NCBI RefSeq assembly: GCF_003086295.3
Contig: NC_092045.1
Coordinates: 21,674,890-21,738,889 of the forward strand
Reading direction: 5' to 3'
Length of the DNA: 64,000 nt
Source of the DNA: Arachis hypogaea
Lineage: Eukaryota; Streptophyta; Magnoliopsida; Fabales; Fabaceae
Shown: piece after piece, positions 1 through 10,747 of the stretch
Layout of the letters: each line of letters opens with the position of its first letter
How positions within the stretch are numbered: position 1 is the stretch's first letter
Notes under the pieces: generated by a model
What the model was told of the DNA's origin: nothing
Database searches by the model: none
Seen by the model: only the letters and a program-made list of their open reading frames with translations
Translations under genes and position numbers: made by a program

Positions 1-1352
1 ACCATAGCAAGGTGTAGCTGTTTATTGCAGAAATGAGTGCCCCCGTCACTGATTAGCACTCTGGGAACGCCAAACCTGCTGAAAATGTTTTTCTGGAGGA
101 ATTTCAGTACGGTCTTGGTATCATTAGTGGGTGTAGCAATCGCTTCTACCCACTTAGATACATAATCCACTGCCACCAGAATGTAAGTGTTTGAGTATGA
201 TGGTGGGAATGGCCCCATGAAGTCAATTCCCCGTACATCAAACAATTCTATCTCTAATATCCCTTGTTGAGGCATGGCATATCCATGAGGTAGGTTGCCA
301 GCTCTTTGGCAACTGTCACAGTTACACACAAACTCTCGGGAATCTTTATAAAGAGTAGGCCAGTAGAAGCCACATTGGAGGACTTTAGTGGCTGTTCGCT
401 CACTTCCAAAATGTCTTCCATACTGTGATCCATGGCAGTGCCATAGGATCCTTTGTGCTTCCTCTCTGGGTACACATCTGCGGATCACTCCGTCAGCACA
501 TCTCTTAAAGAGATATGGTTCATCCCAGAGGTAGTACTTGGCATCTGAAATTAATTTCTTTCTCTGCACGTAGCTGTACTCTTTGGGAATGAACCTCACA
601 GCTTTAAAATTTGCAATATCTGCAAACCATGGAGCTTCCTGAATGGCAAATAGTTGCTCATCTGGGAAAGTCTCAGAAATCTCAGTAGAAGGGAGGGACG
701 CCCCAGCTACTGGTTCTATTCGGGACAGATGATCAGCTACTTGGTTCTCTGTCCCTTTTCTGTCTCTTATTTCTATATCAAACTCTTGCAGAAGCAATAC
801 CCATCTTATAAGCCTGGGTTTTGAATCCTGCTTTGTTAGTAAGTATTTAAGAGCAGCATGGTCAGTGTACACAACCACTTTGGATCCCACTAGATAGGAC
901 CTAAACTTGTCAATGGCATAGATCACTGCAAGTAACTCTTTTTCTGTGGTTGTGTAGTTCTTCTGTGCGTCATTTAGAACACGGCTGGCATAGTAAATGA
1001 TGTGCAGAAGCTTGTTATGCCTCTGTCCCAACACTGCACCAATGGCATGGTCACTGGCATCACACATTAGTTCAAATGGCAATGTCCAATCTGGTGCAGA
1101 GATAACTGGTGCTGTGACCAGCTTAGCTTTCAGGGTCTCAAATGCCTGCAGACACTGTGTGTCAAACACAAATGGTGTGTCTGCAGCTAACAGGTTACTC
1201 AGAGGTTTTGCAATTTTCGAAAAATCCTTTATAAACCTTCTGTAGAATCCTGCATGCCCCAGAAAACTTCTGATTGCCTTAACATTGGCAGGTGGTGGTA
1301 ATTTTTCAATTACCTCTACCTTTGCCTTATCCACCTCTATTCCCTTGCTTGA
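1..1352 (-). pseudogene. Element A pol, downstream part: RNase H and integrase (partial, out of frame with upstream part)
   Basis: Read on the minus strand from about 1352 to 1, one frame is open without a stop and runs off the window. It gives the end of RT ([19 protein letters not shown]), RNase H ([42 protein letters not shown]), then the integrase zinc-binding region ([12 protein letters not shown] ... [11 protein letters not shown]) and the core start with two catalytic aspartates in [12 protein letters not shown]...[10 protein letters not shown] and LISDGGTHF. The frame is separated from gag-pro-RT by a one-base shift near 1340-1350, in the sequence coding for the GIVLGHK motif. The protein would replicate and insert the element. 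With the frameshift it is probably not made as one polyprotein. Confidence 0.9.
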
Positions 1353-4300
1353 AATTTGTGCCCAAGGACAATTCCTTCAGTCACCATAAAGTGACATTTC
1401 TCCCAGTTTAAAACCAGATTAGTCTCTTGGCATCTTTTCAAGACAAGTGCTAGGTGATTAAGACAGGAGCTAAATGAGTCTCCATATACTGAAAAGTCAT
1501 CCATGAAGACTTCCAGAAATTTTTCTACCATATCTGAGAAGATAGAGAGCATGCACCTCTGAAAGGTTGCAATTGCATTGCACAGACCAAAAGGCATCCT
1601 CCTGTAGGCAAACACGCCAGAAGGGCAAGTGAATGCTGTTTTCTCTTGGTCCTGAGGGTCTACTGCAATTTGGTTGTAGCCTGAATAGCCATCCAAAAAG
1701 CAGTAATAATCATGGCTAGCTAGTCTTTCTAGCATTTGGTCTATGAATGGTAAAGGAAAATGATCCTTTCTGGTGGCTGTATTGAGCCTTCTGTAGTCAA
1801 TACACATGCGCCACCCTGTGACTGTCCTTGTAGGAACCAGTTCATTTTTTTCATTATGAACCACTGTCATGCCTCCCTTTTTGGGAACAACTTGGACAGG
1901 GCTCACCCAGGGGCTATCAGAAATTGGATAAATAATCCCAGCCTCCAGTAATTTAGTGACCTCTTTCTGCACCACCTCCTTCATGGCAGGATTTAGCCTC
2001 CTCTGTGGTTGGACCACTGATTTGGCATTATCCTCCAATAGGATCTTGTGCATGCATCTAGCTGGGCTAATACCCTTAAGATCACTTATGGACCACCCAA
2101 GAGCTGTCTTGTGTGTCCTTAGCACTTGAATCAGTGCTTCCTCTTCCTGTGAATTTAAAGCAGAGCTTATAATCACTGGAAAAGTTTCACCCCCTCCCAG
2201 AAATGCATATTTCAGGGATGGTGGTAGTGGTTTGAGTTCAGGTTTGGGAGGCTTGTCCTCCTCCTGAGGAATTTTCGAAAATTCCTTTGCCTCCTCTAGT
2301 TTTTCTTGATCAGGTTGAGCATCTTTGAAGATGTCCTCAAGCTCTGATTCTAGGCTTTCAGCCATATTGATCTCTTCTACCAGAGAGTCAATAATGTCAG
2401 CGCCCATGCAGTCATTTGGTGTGTCTGGATGCTGCATAGCTTTTACAGCATTCAACTTGAACTCATCCTCATTGACTCTCAAGGTCACTTCCCCTTTTTG
2501 TACATCAATGAGAGTTCGTCCAGTTGCTAGGAAGGGTCTTCCTAGAATGAGGGTTGCACTCTTGTGCTCCTCCATTTCCAGCACCACAAAGTCAGTTGGA
2601 AAGGCGAATGGCCCAACCTTGACAATCATGTCCTCAATTATGCCTGATGGGTATTTAATGGAGCCATCAGCAAGTTGGAGGCATATCCGGGTTGGTTTGA
2701 CTTCTCCAGTCAACCCAAGCTTTCTGATAGTGGATGCAGGTATTAGATTTATGCTTGCTCCAAGATCACATAGGGCTGTCTTGGTGCAGGCACCTTCTAA
2801 TGTGCATGGTATCATAAAGCTTCCTGGATCTTGAAGCTTTTCTGGTAAGCTTTTTAATATGACTGCACTGCATTCTTCAGTGAGAAACACTTTTTCAGTT
2901 TCTCTCCAATCCTTCTTATGGCTTAAGATTTCTTTCATGAACTTAGCATAAGAAGGTATTTGCTCAAGTGCCTCTGCAAACGGAATCTTTATTTCAAGAG
3001 TCCTTAGATAGTCTGCAAAGCGGGCAAATTGCTTATCCTGTTCCGCTTGGCGGAGTTTTTGAGGATAAGGCATCTTGGCTTTATATTCTTCAACCTTAGA
3101 TGCTGCAGGTTTATTCCTTACAGAAGTGGTTGAAGAAGCCTTGTTAGAGGGATTACTGTCAGCACTCTCAGGTGTCTGATTCTCCCTAGGCGTCTGAACG
3201 CCAGGATTGGGAGGAAATTGGGCGTTTAACGCCAACTTTTCCCCCTTTTCTGGCGTTTGAACGCCAGAACTGGGCAAGGAATGGGCGTTTAACGCCAGCT
3301 TTCCTTCCCTTTCTGGCGTTTGAACGCCAACAACATTCCTCTCTGGGCTCTTACTGTCCTCAGAGGGATTTTGAACAGTAGTTTGGTTGTCCTCTGTCAA
3401 TTGTTCCTTGTTTGGCTTTTTACTTTTTTGAGCAGTGTTATTCAGGGTCTTCCCACTCCTCAATTGAACTGCTTGACATTCCTCTGTTATCTGTTTAGAT
3501 ATTTGCTGTTTTGCTTGATTCAACTGCAGTTCTATGCTCTTGTTAGCAACTTTAGTTTCATAGAGCATCTCTTTAAAGTCTGCTAACTGTTCTGTCATCA
3601 GGAGCAATTGTTGATTAAGCTCAATTATCTGTTCTTGAGGACTAGGGTCAGTGACTACAGCCATGACTTCCTTTTTTGGAGAGAGCTCATTGCTAGAGTA
3701 CAAATATTGGTTTCTAGCAACAGTGTCTATAAGCTCTTGAGCTTCTTCAATTGTCTTCCTCATGTGTATAGATCCACCAGCTGAGTGGTCTAAAGACATC
3801 TGAGCTTTTTCTGTAAGCCCATAGTAGAAAATGTCTAACTGTACCCACTCTGAAAACATTTCAGAGGGACATTTCCTTAGCATACCTCTATACCTCTCCC
3901 AGGCATTATAAAGGGATTCATTATCCTCTTGTTTAAAGCCTTGGATGTCCAGCCTTAGCTGTGTCATCCTCTTAGGAGGGTAAAAATGATTCAGGAATTT
4001 GTCTGACAACTGTTTCCATGTCTTTATGCTTGCTGTAGGTTGGTTATTCAACCACCTTTTTGCTTGATCTTTTACAGCAAATGGAAACAATAATAGTCTG
4101 TAGACATCCTGATCTACCTCTTTATCATGTACTGTGTCAGCAATTTGTAAAAACTGTGCCAGAAACTCAGTAGGTTCTTCCTGTGGAAGACCGGAATACT
4201 GGCAATTTTGCTGCACTATGATAATGAGTTGAGGATTTAGTTCAAAGCTGCTTGCTTTGATGGGAGGTGTACAGATGCTACTCCCATATGCAGCTGTAAT

Positions 4301-4366
4301 GGGGTTAGCATATGACCCCAGAGTCCTTTTGGACTGATTAATCCCACTTAAGTCCATAATGGACAA
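1337..4366 (-). CDS. Element A gag-protease-RT polyprotein, truncated by a frameshift
   Basis: A 1009-residue frame. Residues about 70-215 are a retrotransposon Gag domain ([29 protein letters not shown]). Residues about 346-392 are a Pro/Thr-rich linker with a 21-residue repeat (GVQTPE...LALNA). The aspartic protease has [10 protein letters not shown] near residues 530-545. Reverse transcriptase occupies about 780-1005 with [18 protein letters not shown], and the catalytic FMDDF variant of the usual YxDD box near 955. No CCHC zinc knuckle is visible. The frame ends in a premature TAG just after the conserved GIVLGHK motif, and homology resumes in another frame, which indicates loss of one base in an A/T-rich run. 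It is otherwise intact, so the element is probably young. Confidence 0.92.
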   Translation of the reverse strand: MSIMDLSGINQSKRTLGSYANPITAAYGSSICTPPIKASSFELNPQLIIIVQQNCQYSGLPQEEPTEFLAQFLQIADTVHDKEVDQDVYRLLLFPFAVKDQAKRWLNNQPTASIKTWKQLSDKFLNHFYPPKRMTQLRLDIQGFKQEDNESLYNAWERYRGMLRKCPSEMFSEWVQLDIFYYGLTEKAQMSLDHSAGGSIHMRKTIEEAQELIDTVARNQYLYSSNELSPKKEVMAVVTDPSPQEQIIELNQQLLLMTEQLADFKEMLYETKVANKSIELQLNQAKQQISKQITEECQAVQLRSGKTLNNTAQKSKKPNKEQLTEDNQTTVQNPSEDSKSPERNVVGVQTPEREGKLALNAHSLPSSGVQTPEKGEKLALNAQFPPNPGVQTPRENQTPESADSNPSNKASSTTSVRNKPAASKVEEYKAKMPYPQKLRQAEQDKQFARFADYLRTLEIKIPFAEALEQIPSYAKFMKEILSHKKDWRETEKVFLTEECSAVILKSLPEKLQDPGSFMIPCTLEGACTKTALCDLGASINLIPASTIRKLGLTGEVKPTRICLQLADGSIKYPSGIIEDMIVKVGPFAFPTDFVVLEMEEHKSATLILGRPFLATGRTLIDVQKGEVTLRVNEDEFKLNAVKAMQHPDTPNDCMGADIIDSLVEEINMAESLESELEDIFKDAQPDQEKLEEAKEFSKIPQEEDKPPKPELKPLPPSLKYAFLGGGETFPVIISSALNSQEEEALIQVLRTHKTALGWSISDLKGISPARCMHKILLEDNAKSVVQPQRRLNPAMKEVVQKEVTKLLEAGIIYPISDSPWVSPVQVVPKKGGMTVVHNEKNELVPTRTVTGWRMCIDYRRLNTATRKDHFPLPFIDQMLERLASHDYYCFLDGYSGYNQIAVDPQDQEKTAFTCPSGVFAYRRMPFGLCNAIATFQRCMLSIFSDMVEKFLEVFMDDFSVYGDSFSSCLNHLALVLKRCQETNLVLNWEKCHFMVTEGIVLGHKFQARE
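3189..3328. repeat. In-frame 63-bp minisatellite with GGCGTTTAACGCC dyads inside element A gag
   Basis: Palindromic dyads (GGCGTNTGAACGCC or GGCGTTTAACGCC) start at 3189, 3221, 3252, 3284 and 3315. The long repeat period is 63 bp (21 codons, about 2.2 copies), made of 14 + 18 + 13 + 18 bp. It encodes the GVQTPE...LALNA repeat. The same dyad with the same 18-bp spacer occurs in the element's LTR at 5972-6046. Confidence 0.9.
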
Positions 4367-4894
4367 AAGGGAAATGATAATGATTGCAAGGATATAAATT
4401 TTGTGTTTTTTTTTTGAATTTACGAAAAAAAATAGAATAAAATAAAATAAAATAAAAATTTGAAAATCAAAAAGAAAATAAGATCAAAGCAAATTGAAAA
4501 CTGAATCAATGAGTTAATTAAAAAGATTTTGAAAATAGCAATTAGAAAGATATGATTGAAAAAATTTTTATGAAAAAGATTTGATTTTGAAAAGAGGAAA
4601 GAGAAAAACACAAAAAGACACCAAACTTAAAATTTTTAGAAAATCAAACACACAGTTTTCGAAAATTTTTAAGGGAAAAAAACACAAAGAGGACACCAAA
4701 CTTAGAATTTTTATAAATCAAAAAGGGACTAAGAACATGCAAAAATCGAAAATTAAAAGAAAAACAAAAGCATGCAATTGACACCAAACTTAGAATATGA
4801 AACTTAGACTCAACTAAAAGACTCTAAACCAACAAAAATAAAACAGTCCTAATCTAAGCAACAAGATAAGCCGTCAGTTGTCCAAACTCAACAA
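4367..4894 (-). other. Element A leader between primer site and gag
   Basis: AT-rich non-coding sequence with repeats of the phrase acaccaaacttaga (about 4618, 4690 and 4780). It corresponds to the 5' untranslated leader of A. No gene is seen. Confidence 0.7.
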
Positions 4895-4912
4895 TCCCCG
4901 GCAACGGCGCCA
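4895..4912 (-). promoter_or_regulatory. Element A primer-binding site, Asp-tRNA
   Basis: The plus strand reads TCCCCGGCAACGGCGCCA, which is the 3' end of plant tRNA-Asp, so the minus-strand RNA carries its complement. It lies 6-9 bp inside the LTR end at 4919-4922. Priming of minus-strand DNA by tRNA-Asp is typical of Athila/Tat-type elements. Confidence 0.9.
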
Positions 4913-4918
4913 AAAACT

Positions 4919-6450
4919 TGGTGCACGAAATTGCAATCACACTTTTGCAATCCCGCACAACTAACCAGCAAGTGTACTGGGTCGTCCAAGTAATACCTTG
5001 CGTGAGCAAGGGTCGATCCCACAGAGATTGTCGGCTTGAAGCAAGCTATGGTTATCTTGTAAATCTTAGTCAGGATATCAGAAATTATCAGGATTGATTG
5101 TGAAAAGCAAAAGAACATGAAATGATTACTTGTTTTGCAGTAATGGAGAATAGGTTGAGGTTTGGATATGCTCCATCTTCTGAATCTCTGCTTTCCTACT
5201 GTCTTCTTCTTCAAACACGCAAGTCTCCTTCCATGGCAAGCTATATGTAGGGTTTCACCGTTGTCAATGGCTACCTCCCATCCTCTCAGTGAAAGCGATT
5301 GCATATGCTCTGTCACAGCATAGCGGAATTCATCTGTCGGTTCTCAATCAGGCCGGAATAAAATCTAGTGATTCTTTTGCGTCTGTCACTAACGCCCTGC
5401 CTTCAGGAGTTTGAAGCATGTCACAGTCATTCAATCATTGAATCCTACTCAGAATACCACAGACAAGGTTTAGACCTTCCGGATTCTCTTGAATGCCGCC
5501 ATCAGTTCTAGCTTATACCACGAAGATTCCGGTTAAAGAACCCAAGAGATAACTACTTAATCTAAGGTAGAACGGAGGTGGTTGTCAGGCACACGTTCAT
5601 AGTTGAGAATGATGATGATTGTCACGGATCATCACATTCATCCGGATTAAGAACAAGTATTATCTTAGAATGGAAGCAAGCATGATTGAATGAGAAACAG
5701 TAGTAATTGCATTAATCCATCAAGACACAGCAGAGCTCCTCACCCCCAACCATGGGGTTTAGAGACTCATGCCGTGGAAAGTACACAAAGAAAACGTGTA
5801 AAGTGTCATGAGGTCATAAGGTCATGATACAATGTCAAAAGATCCTATTAATAGTAAACTAGTAGCCTAGGGTGTACAGAAATGAGTAAATGACATAAAA
5901 ATCCACTTCTGGGTCCACTTGGTGTGTGCTTGGGCTGAACAATGAAGCTTTTATGTGTAGAGACGTTTTCTAGAGTTAAACGCCAGTTCTCATGCCAGTT
6001 TGGGCGTTTAACTCCAAGTTTTATGCCAGTTCCGGCGTTTAACGCTGGAATTTCTGAGGGAGACTTTGAGCGCCGGTTTGGGCCATCAAATCTTGGGCAA
6101 AGTATGGACTATCATATATTGATGGAAAGCCCAGGATGTCTACTTTCCAATGCCGTTGAGAGCGCGCCAATTGGGCTTCTATAGCTCCAGAAAATCTGCT
6201 TCGAATGCAGGGAGGTCAGAATCCAACAGCATCTGCAGTCCTTTTTGGTCTCGGAATCAGATTTTTGCTCAGGACCCTTAATTTCAGCCAGAAAATACCT
6301 GAAATCACAGAAAAACACACAAACTCATAGTAAAGTCCAGAAAAGTGAATTTTAGCTAAAAACTAATAGAAATATACTAAAAACTAACTAGATTATACTA
6401 AAAACATACTGAAAACAATGCCAAAAAGCATACAAATTATCCGCTCATCA
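4919..6450 (-). mobile_element. Element A 5' LTR
   Basis: About 1.53 kb, starting TGATGAGCGGATAA (minus strand, from 6450) and ending ...TTCGTGCACCA beside the primer site. It contains a 31-bp array of GGCGTTTAACGCC dyads at 5972-6046. Near 5010-5030 it has the GGTCGATCCCACAGAGATTG core, a version of a U5-side motif also present in elements B, C, D and H. Confidence 0.88.
5972..6046. repeat. 31-bp GGCGTTTAACGCC dyad array in element A LTR
   Basis: Thirteen-base dyads begin at 5972, 6003 and 6034, a period of exactly 31 bp with 18-bp spacers that share the phrase atgccagtt. A degenerate fourth half-dyad (gagcgcc) lies near 6068-6074. Confidence 0.85.
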
Positions 6451-6566
6451 ATCACATAATAAGGAAAGGAAAGTAAAACCATGCAATTAATATGAATAAG
6501 TGGGTGAAGGATTGAATAAATCACTCAAACTAAGCACAAAATATATCATAAAATATGGGTTTATCA
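6451..6566 (-). mobile_element. Element B 3' LTR fragment
   Basis: The sequence is almost identical to 12041-12155 in B's 5' LTR and ends at the same TGATAAACCC terminus (minus strand). It is truncated at 6451 by the insertion of A. The rest of the LTR should continue beyond the far end of A, outside the window. Confidence 0.9.
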
Positions 6567-6583
6567 ACCTCCCTACACTTAAA
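6567..6583 (-). promoter_or_regulatory. Element B terminal polypurine tract
   Basis: On the minus strand GTTTAAGTGTAGGGAGGT directly precedes the LTR start TGATAAACCC. This is the expected position of the plus-strand primer. The same motif precedes the LTR of element C at 16436-16452. Confidence 0.85.
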
Positions 6584-7391
6584 CAATAGCATGTCCTCAT
6601 GCTATATCCAAGGTAAAAAGTAAGGTTAAAGTGGTGGAATGCCATGCAATGCAACCTATGAATGTGAATGCAACTAGATGCAGAGATGATTCTACCTACT
6701 TGGTGAAAGAGTAAATAAATCTTTCAAGAACAAATATGAACTGGATTTCACTAATTCAAATCACAGAATATAATATGAATAACTTGCAAGAAGAAGATAG
6801 CTTATGAAAGCAGGGAACATAGAATTGAGCGCTAAACCCTTACTGGTAGTGTATATCACTCTAACTCTCAAGTGTCTAGGGTCAATTCTCTCAATTCTCT
6901 ATTAATCTTGCTTTCTATGGCTTGCTCTTCATCTAACAATCAACAAAAAAATTAATGCACCAATACACAAATCAAGAGGTCTTTTAAGGGTTGTAATGGG
7001 GTTAGGGTCACGGTAGGATTGTATTTGGCGAAGTGGACTAAAATCTGAATCCTTAATTAACATAAACTTTCCACCTAACTTAAGACAATCCATTTAATTA
7101 AAATGCAAACTCTAACTTTCCATTAACTGTGCTTTCCACATGTTCATGCATCCTAAAATTGAGTTTAGTACATATGCATTGATACTAACACTTACTTTGG
7201 GGCATTTTGTCCCCTTTTTATTATTTGCTCTTTTCTTTTTCTTTTTCACTTTTTTTTTTTAATTTTTTTATTTTTTCTCAATGCATATGATTAAAGTATT
7301 GAATGCAATAATATGTGCTCAACTATTATTTTGCACATTTTCACTAAAATATACAATACCCAATTATTCAAACAAAATAATTTCAAACCCA

Positions 7392-7408
7392 ACTTCTCCA
7401 CACTTAAA
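7392..7408 (-). promoter_or_regulatory. Internal polypurine-like motif 1 in element B
   Basis: Minus strand ATTTAAGTGTGGAGAAGTT, about 0.8 kb upstream of the terminal tract. Equivalents sit at similar distances in C (15580) and D (34571, after removing the E insertion). A role as a second plus-strand start is inference. Confidence 0.5.
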
Positions 7409-7983
7409 TCATGAACACTTTTACTAGTCTAAGCTAACCAAAGATTCAAATTAAGGACATTATTGTTTTCCGCTTAGAGTTAGTAATGAGCTAAAGTAAA
7501 GAACAAATGGGTATATTAGGCTCAAATTGGTTTGCAAAAGATAATGAAAGGGTAAGGCCATATGGGTATGTGAGCTTAGTGAAACAAGGGCCTCAATCAT
7601 ATCAGTGCATGCATACATCAAACAATGAAAATATAGAATTAAGCAAGACAAAGATCACAATTTTAGAGAGAAAAACACACACTAAAATTAAAATATTGGT
7701 TGATAAAATGCAACCAATCGAATAGGCTCAAAATCTCACTAGTTTTGTGTGTTCGAGCTCTAAACTATGTTCCAAAATAATATTTCTTCAAACAAGTTTT
7801 TCAAAAAGTTTTATTCAAATTAGTGAAATACTATAAAAATTTCTTGAAAAATAAAATACTACTTTAACCAAGTGGTAAAATATGCACACAAAAATAAACA
7901 TGCAATCAAACATGCAAATGCAACAATGAAAAACAAAAATTGGTGTTGAGAAGGGGCTAACTAACCCGTGGAGATCGGTATCG

Positions 7984-8000
7984 ACCTCCCCACACTTAAA
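7984..8000 (-). promoter_or_regulatory. Internal polypurine-like motif 2 in element B
   Basis: Minus strand CTTTAAGTGTGGGGAGGTC, about 1.4 kb upstream of the terminal tract and nearly the same sequence. The C equivalent is at 14966-14981. It is followed by a near-palindrome (gatcggtaccgatc in C). Confidence 0.5.
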
Positions 8001-8878
8001 GATTGCACCGTCCTCGGTGCTTGCTGAGATGTGCAGGTGGACGGGTGGTTCCAACTGATGCTTTTCTTCAAGGATTGTGCAGATGGACTTGTTTGTCTTC
8101 CCTTTTAGAAGTTCCTCTCTTTTCCCGTCTTCGGTGGCCAGCCTGGAAGAAGAGAAAAAGAAGAACAATAACCTATAGATAAGGATAAGAACATAAATAA
8201 AATATGGGTGTTAACGCCAAATAATAAAGGTCTCAATTACATGGTAGCTACAACATGCAAGTGAGGAAACAATAGAAGCACATGGCATACTAGTGGTGCA
8301 AAATTTTGCAACAATTAGGGAGAGTGTGGGTAAGGAGAGGTAATGTAAATTCATGTCAATGCAAAATTAATACAGGTATAAAAGATAGGCATTGATTTAA
8401 ATAATATTACCTAACCAAAATAAAACAAGTCACTAAGCACCCAAAATAATTCAAGAGAAGATGCAACAGCTAAATAAGAAAATTTTAACACCAAAGGAAA
8501 AATAATGAAATTAGAAAAGAAAAGAAAAATATGCACTAAAAAAATGCAATGAATGAAATATGCAAATAAATTAAGTAAAATAAAATGAAAGAAAAAAAAG
8601 AATGAGAAGAGAAACAAGAGAAGAGGAAGTAAAGAAGAGAGGAGGAAGATAGAATAAGAAATGATAGAAAAAATTAATTTATGCATGAAAAATGCAGAAT
8701 GCAATGCTAATATGAATGTTATGCAAAACTCCAGGTTCAATATAATAAGATAAAATAAGACTCGAAAACAAATAAAACTAGATAAAAATGAAAAAGAAAC
8801 GATCATAACATGGTGGGTTGTCTCCCACCTAGCACTTTTAGTTAAAGTCCTTAAGTTGGACATTTGAGGAGCTTCCTG

Positions 8879-10630
8879 TTATGGCGGCTTGTGCTTGAAC
8901 TCATTCAGAAATCTCCACCAATGTTTGGAGTTCCAGTAGCCTCCGGGGTCCCAAACAAGGCATAGAAAGCCTTCAAGCAAGTTAAAGCAAGTGACAAGGC
9001 CCCAAGAGTGTTGATTTCTAGAGTAAATTCCGAGGTCCCAGATCTTGCTTTTGCACCCGTCTTCTTGTTGAGCAATATTGTTCCATCCGGGTGGCAAACA
9101 GTCTGAATTCTCACTGAAGCAGCCAGACAACTTCCTAGACCCATTTAGTTGAGCTCTAAACCAACCTTTGCGTTTAAATGTTGAGCACATAACCATGTTG
9201 AACCTTGCAGGATAAATCTTATCACTGACCATCTTCCTCTTACTCTTAATGCCACAAAGAGCTCTAAGTTGACCATCTGTCTCCAGTAGCCCATATTCAA
9301 GTGGGGTTAGAAAGCTAAGGGATATGAATTTTACCCACTTGAATGTTGTGAAGGATGATGGCAACTTAGGGGGAGGGGTCTCCAATAACTTTGGCAAGGT
9401 GATTTCAAGCTCCACTCCCTTGTGCTCTTTGACAACTTCCACCTCTTTGCAAACTTCTTTGATTTCAACCTCTTCCTCTTGGTAGCTATCTTCTAATTCA
9501 AACTCTTCTTCATTAATTACTAAGGGCATGAGAGGTTGTGCTTCTTCTTCTTTAATCGCCAACTCTTGATTAACCTCTTCCAACTCTTTTATTATGACAT
9601 GCCTTGGAGGTTGTACACCCTCCTTAACATCAATTTCAAATACCTTGAAAGGAGGTTTTATGACTTGAATTTCCATTGGAGGTTCTGCATCTCCTAAGTC
9701 TGTAACCGCTTCTTCTTCTTCAACAATTATGGCTTCCTCCACTTGTTCCAGTACAAAGTCATGCTCCTTACTGTCCACTGGAGTTTCTAGTGTCTCCTTC
9801 ATGCTACGTTCTTCATTGGATTCTCCACATGAAGTCATGCGGGTCCCTTGAGTGTCCGAACGTCCGGAAGGTAATTGACTTATTGCTTGCTCCAATTGAT
9901 GAAGGGTTGCATGAAATTGATCTACTGTTTCCTTGAAATGATCCATTGACTCTTGCTCTATTTCAATAGCATAACTGGGATCATCTTGCTCTTGGATTGA
10001 TGGATGTGGGTGCTCTTCCATGGATGGTGGTGATGGGATGGGTGGTGATGGAATGGGTGGATCATTATATGGTTGAAAAGGAAGTGCACTAGAGCTTGAG
10101 AGTTGATTGTTGAAGGTATTCGGTGGTCCAATTTAGGTGACCAGAGCTTGTATAGTAGAGTTTAAATCGGCAAATACTTTTTCCATGGCGGTTTGGGGTG
10201 GGTAGGAGGGTTCATTTTGATAAGGATAAGGAGATGGTGTATATTGCGGTGGTGGTTCTATGTATGGTTCATTTGGCTCATAAGGTGGTTGGTATGGTGG
10301 ATATGGATTAGGGTCATATGGAGGTGTTTGGTGGAAAGGAGCTTGTGAGTATGGTGGTTCGAAATTATATTGAGGAGGAGGGGGTTCATAGGCATATGGT
10401 GGGTCTTGTTGGTAGTCAAAAGAGTGCTCACCATAGCCATTGCCTTGATATGCATCACAGAATGGTTGTTGATAGTTCATTGGAGGTGGTTGTTGCCATG
10501 AGGGTTGATCAAATCCTTGTGGCTCCTCCCATCTTTGATTGTTCCAACCATGGTGCATGTTGTCATTATAATCTCCTCTTCCTGCAACATAATTATAACC
10601 AGACTCATAGCCAAAGGGGTGAGAGTTCAT
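8879..10630 (-). pseudogene. Element B reading frame of unknown function, one in-frame stop
   Basis: I read this as one frame of about 583 codons, broken only by a TAA at 10133-10135; the part after the stop stays in frame through 37 codons to the next methionine. The start at MNSHPFGYESG (10630) is preferred because element D has a homologous NSHPYG sequence at the same place. The N-terminal 170 residues are low-complexity Pro/Tyr/Gln-rich (PPYEP, PPPQY). A coiled-coil-like stretch (DHFKETVDQFHATLHQLEQAI) follows, then a Glu-rich acidic middle (ETLETP, VEEAIIVEEEE). The C-terminal 150 residues include WVKFISLSFLTPLEYG, ENSDCLPPG, EDGCKSKIWD and YWNSKHWWRFLNEFKHKPP. No zinc knuckle, protease or RT is seen. 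It may be a diverged Gag-like protein; I do not recognise the family. Confidence 0.75.
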
Positions 10631-10726
10631 AGTAGTGAGAGATAATAAAAACAAAAACTAACAAAAAAGAAATTTTTTTTTTGAAAAATATTTACAATAA
10701 CCAATAATAAGGCACACGTTTGCAAT

Positions 10727-10744
10727 TCCCCAGCAACGGCGCCA
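10727..10744 (-). promoter_or_regulatory. Element B primer-binding site, Asp-tRNA
   Basis: The plus strand reads TCCCCAGCAACGGCGCCA, one mismatch from the 3' end of tRNA-Asp, 3 bp from the LTR end at 10748. Confidence 0.85.
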
Positions 10745-10747
10745 TTT

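Larger units (their letters stand above)
1..6450 (-). mobile_element. Element A: Athila-type Ty3/gypsy LTR retrotransposon, partial
   Basis: This is a minus-strand LTR retrotransposon cut by the window's left edge. In its own 5'-3' order it shows the 5' LTR (4919-6450), an Asp-tRNA primer site, an AT-rich leader, gag-protease-RT, then RNase H and integrase running off the window. The protease motif DLGASINL, the RT motifs and the Asp-tRNA primer site fit the Athila clade. The LTR begins TGATGAGCGG on the minus strand at 6450. The next base is inside a fragment of another LTR (element B), whose sequence matches B's intact LTR near 12030-12155, so A inserted into B's 3' LTR. The adjacent 5 bp (atcac, 6451-6455) is the likely target duplication, but its partner lies outside the window. 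Confidence 0.93.
6584..8878 (-). other. Element B non-coding internal region
   Basis: About 2.3 kb of AT-rich sequence between the reading frame and the 3' LTR. I see no protein domain. It aligns by eye with 13490-16435 of element C and 34349-34889 of D. Two extra polypurine-like motifs (7392-7408 and 7984-8000) repeat the terminal tract. The second lies in a conserved block with the phrase gaggacggtgcaatc (minus strand). Confidence 0.7.

Noticed and set aside
254..475. A 73-residue minus-strand frame
   Set aside because: It overlaps the integrase zinc-binding region in another frame; integrase motifs are continuous in the correct frame.
2325..2834. A 169-residue plus-strand frame inside element A
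   Set aside because: It is a shadow of gag-pro on the opposite strand, with Ser-rich composition and no domain.
4895..4912. Fragment of a tRNA-Asp gene
   Set aside because: Only the 18-nt 3' end is present and it sits beside an LTR end, so it is a primer-binding site. The same holds at 10727 and 43464.
8411..8863. A 150-residue Phe/Leu-rich minus-strand frame resembling a membrane protein
   Set aside because: It derives from T-rich non-coding DNA following the KHKPP stop; the C counterpart (14178-14561) has a different frame and no shared protein signal.
10318..10632. Plus-strand frames opposite the Pro/Tyr-rich domain
   Set aside because: Shadow frames of a repetitive coding sequence on the minus strand.
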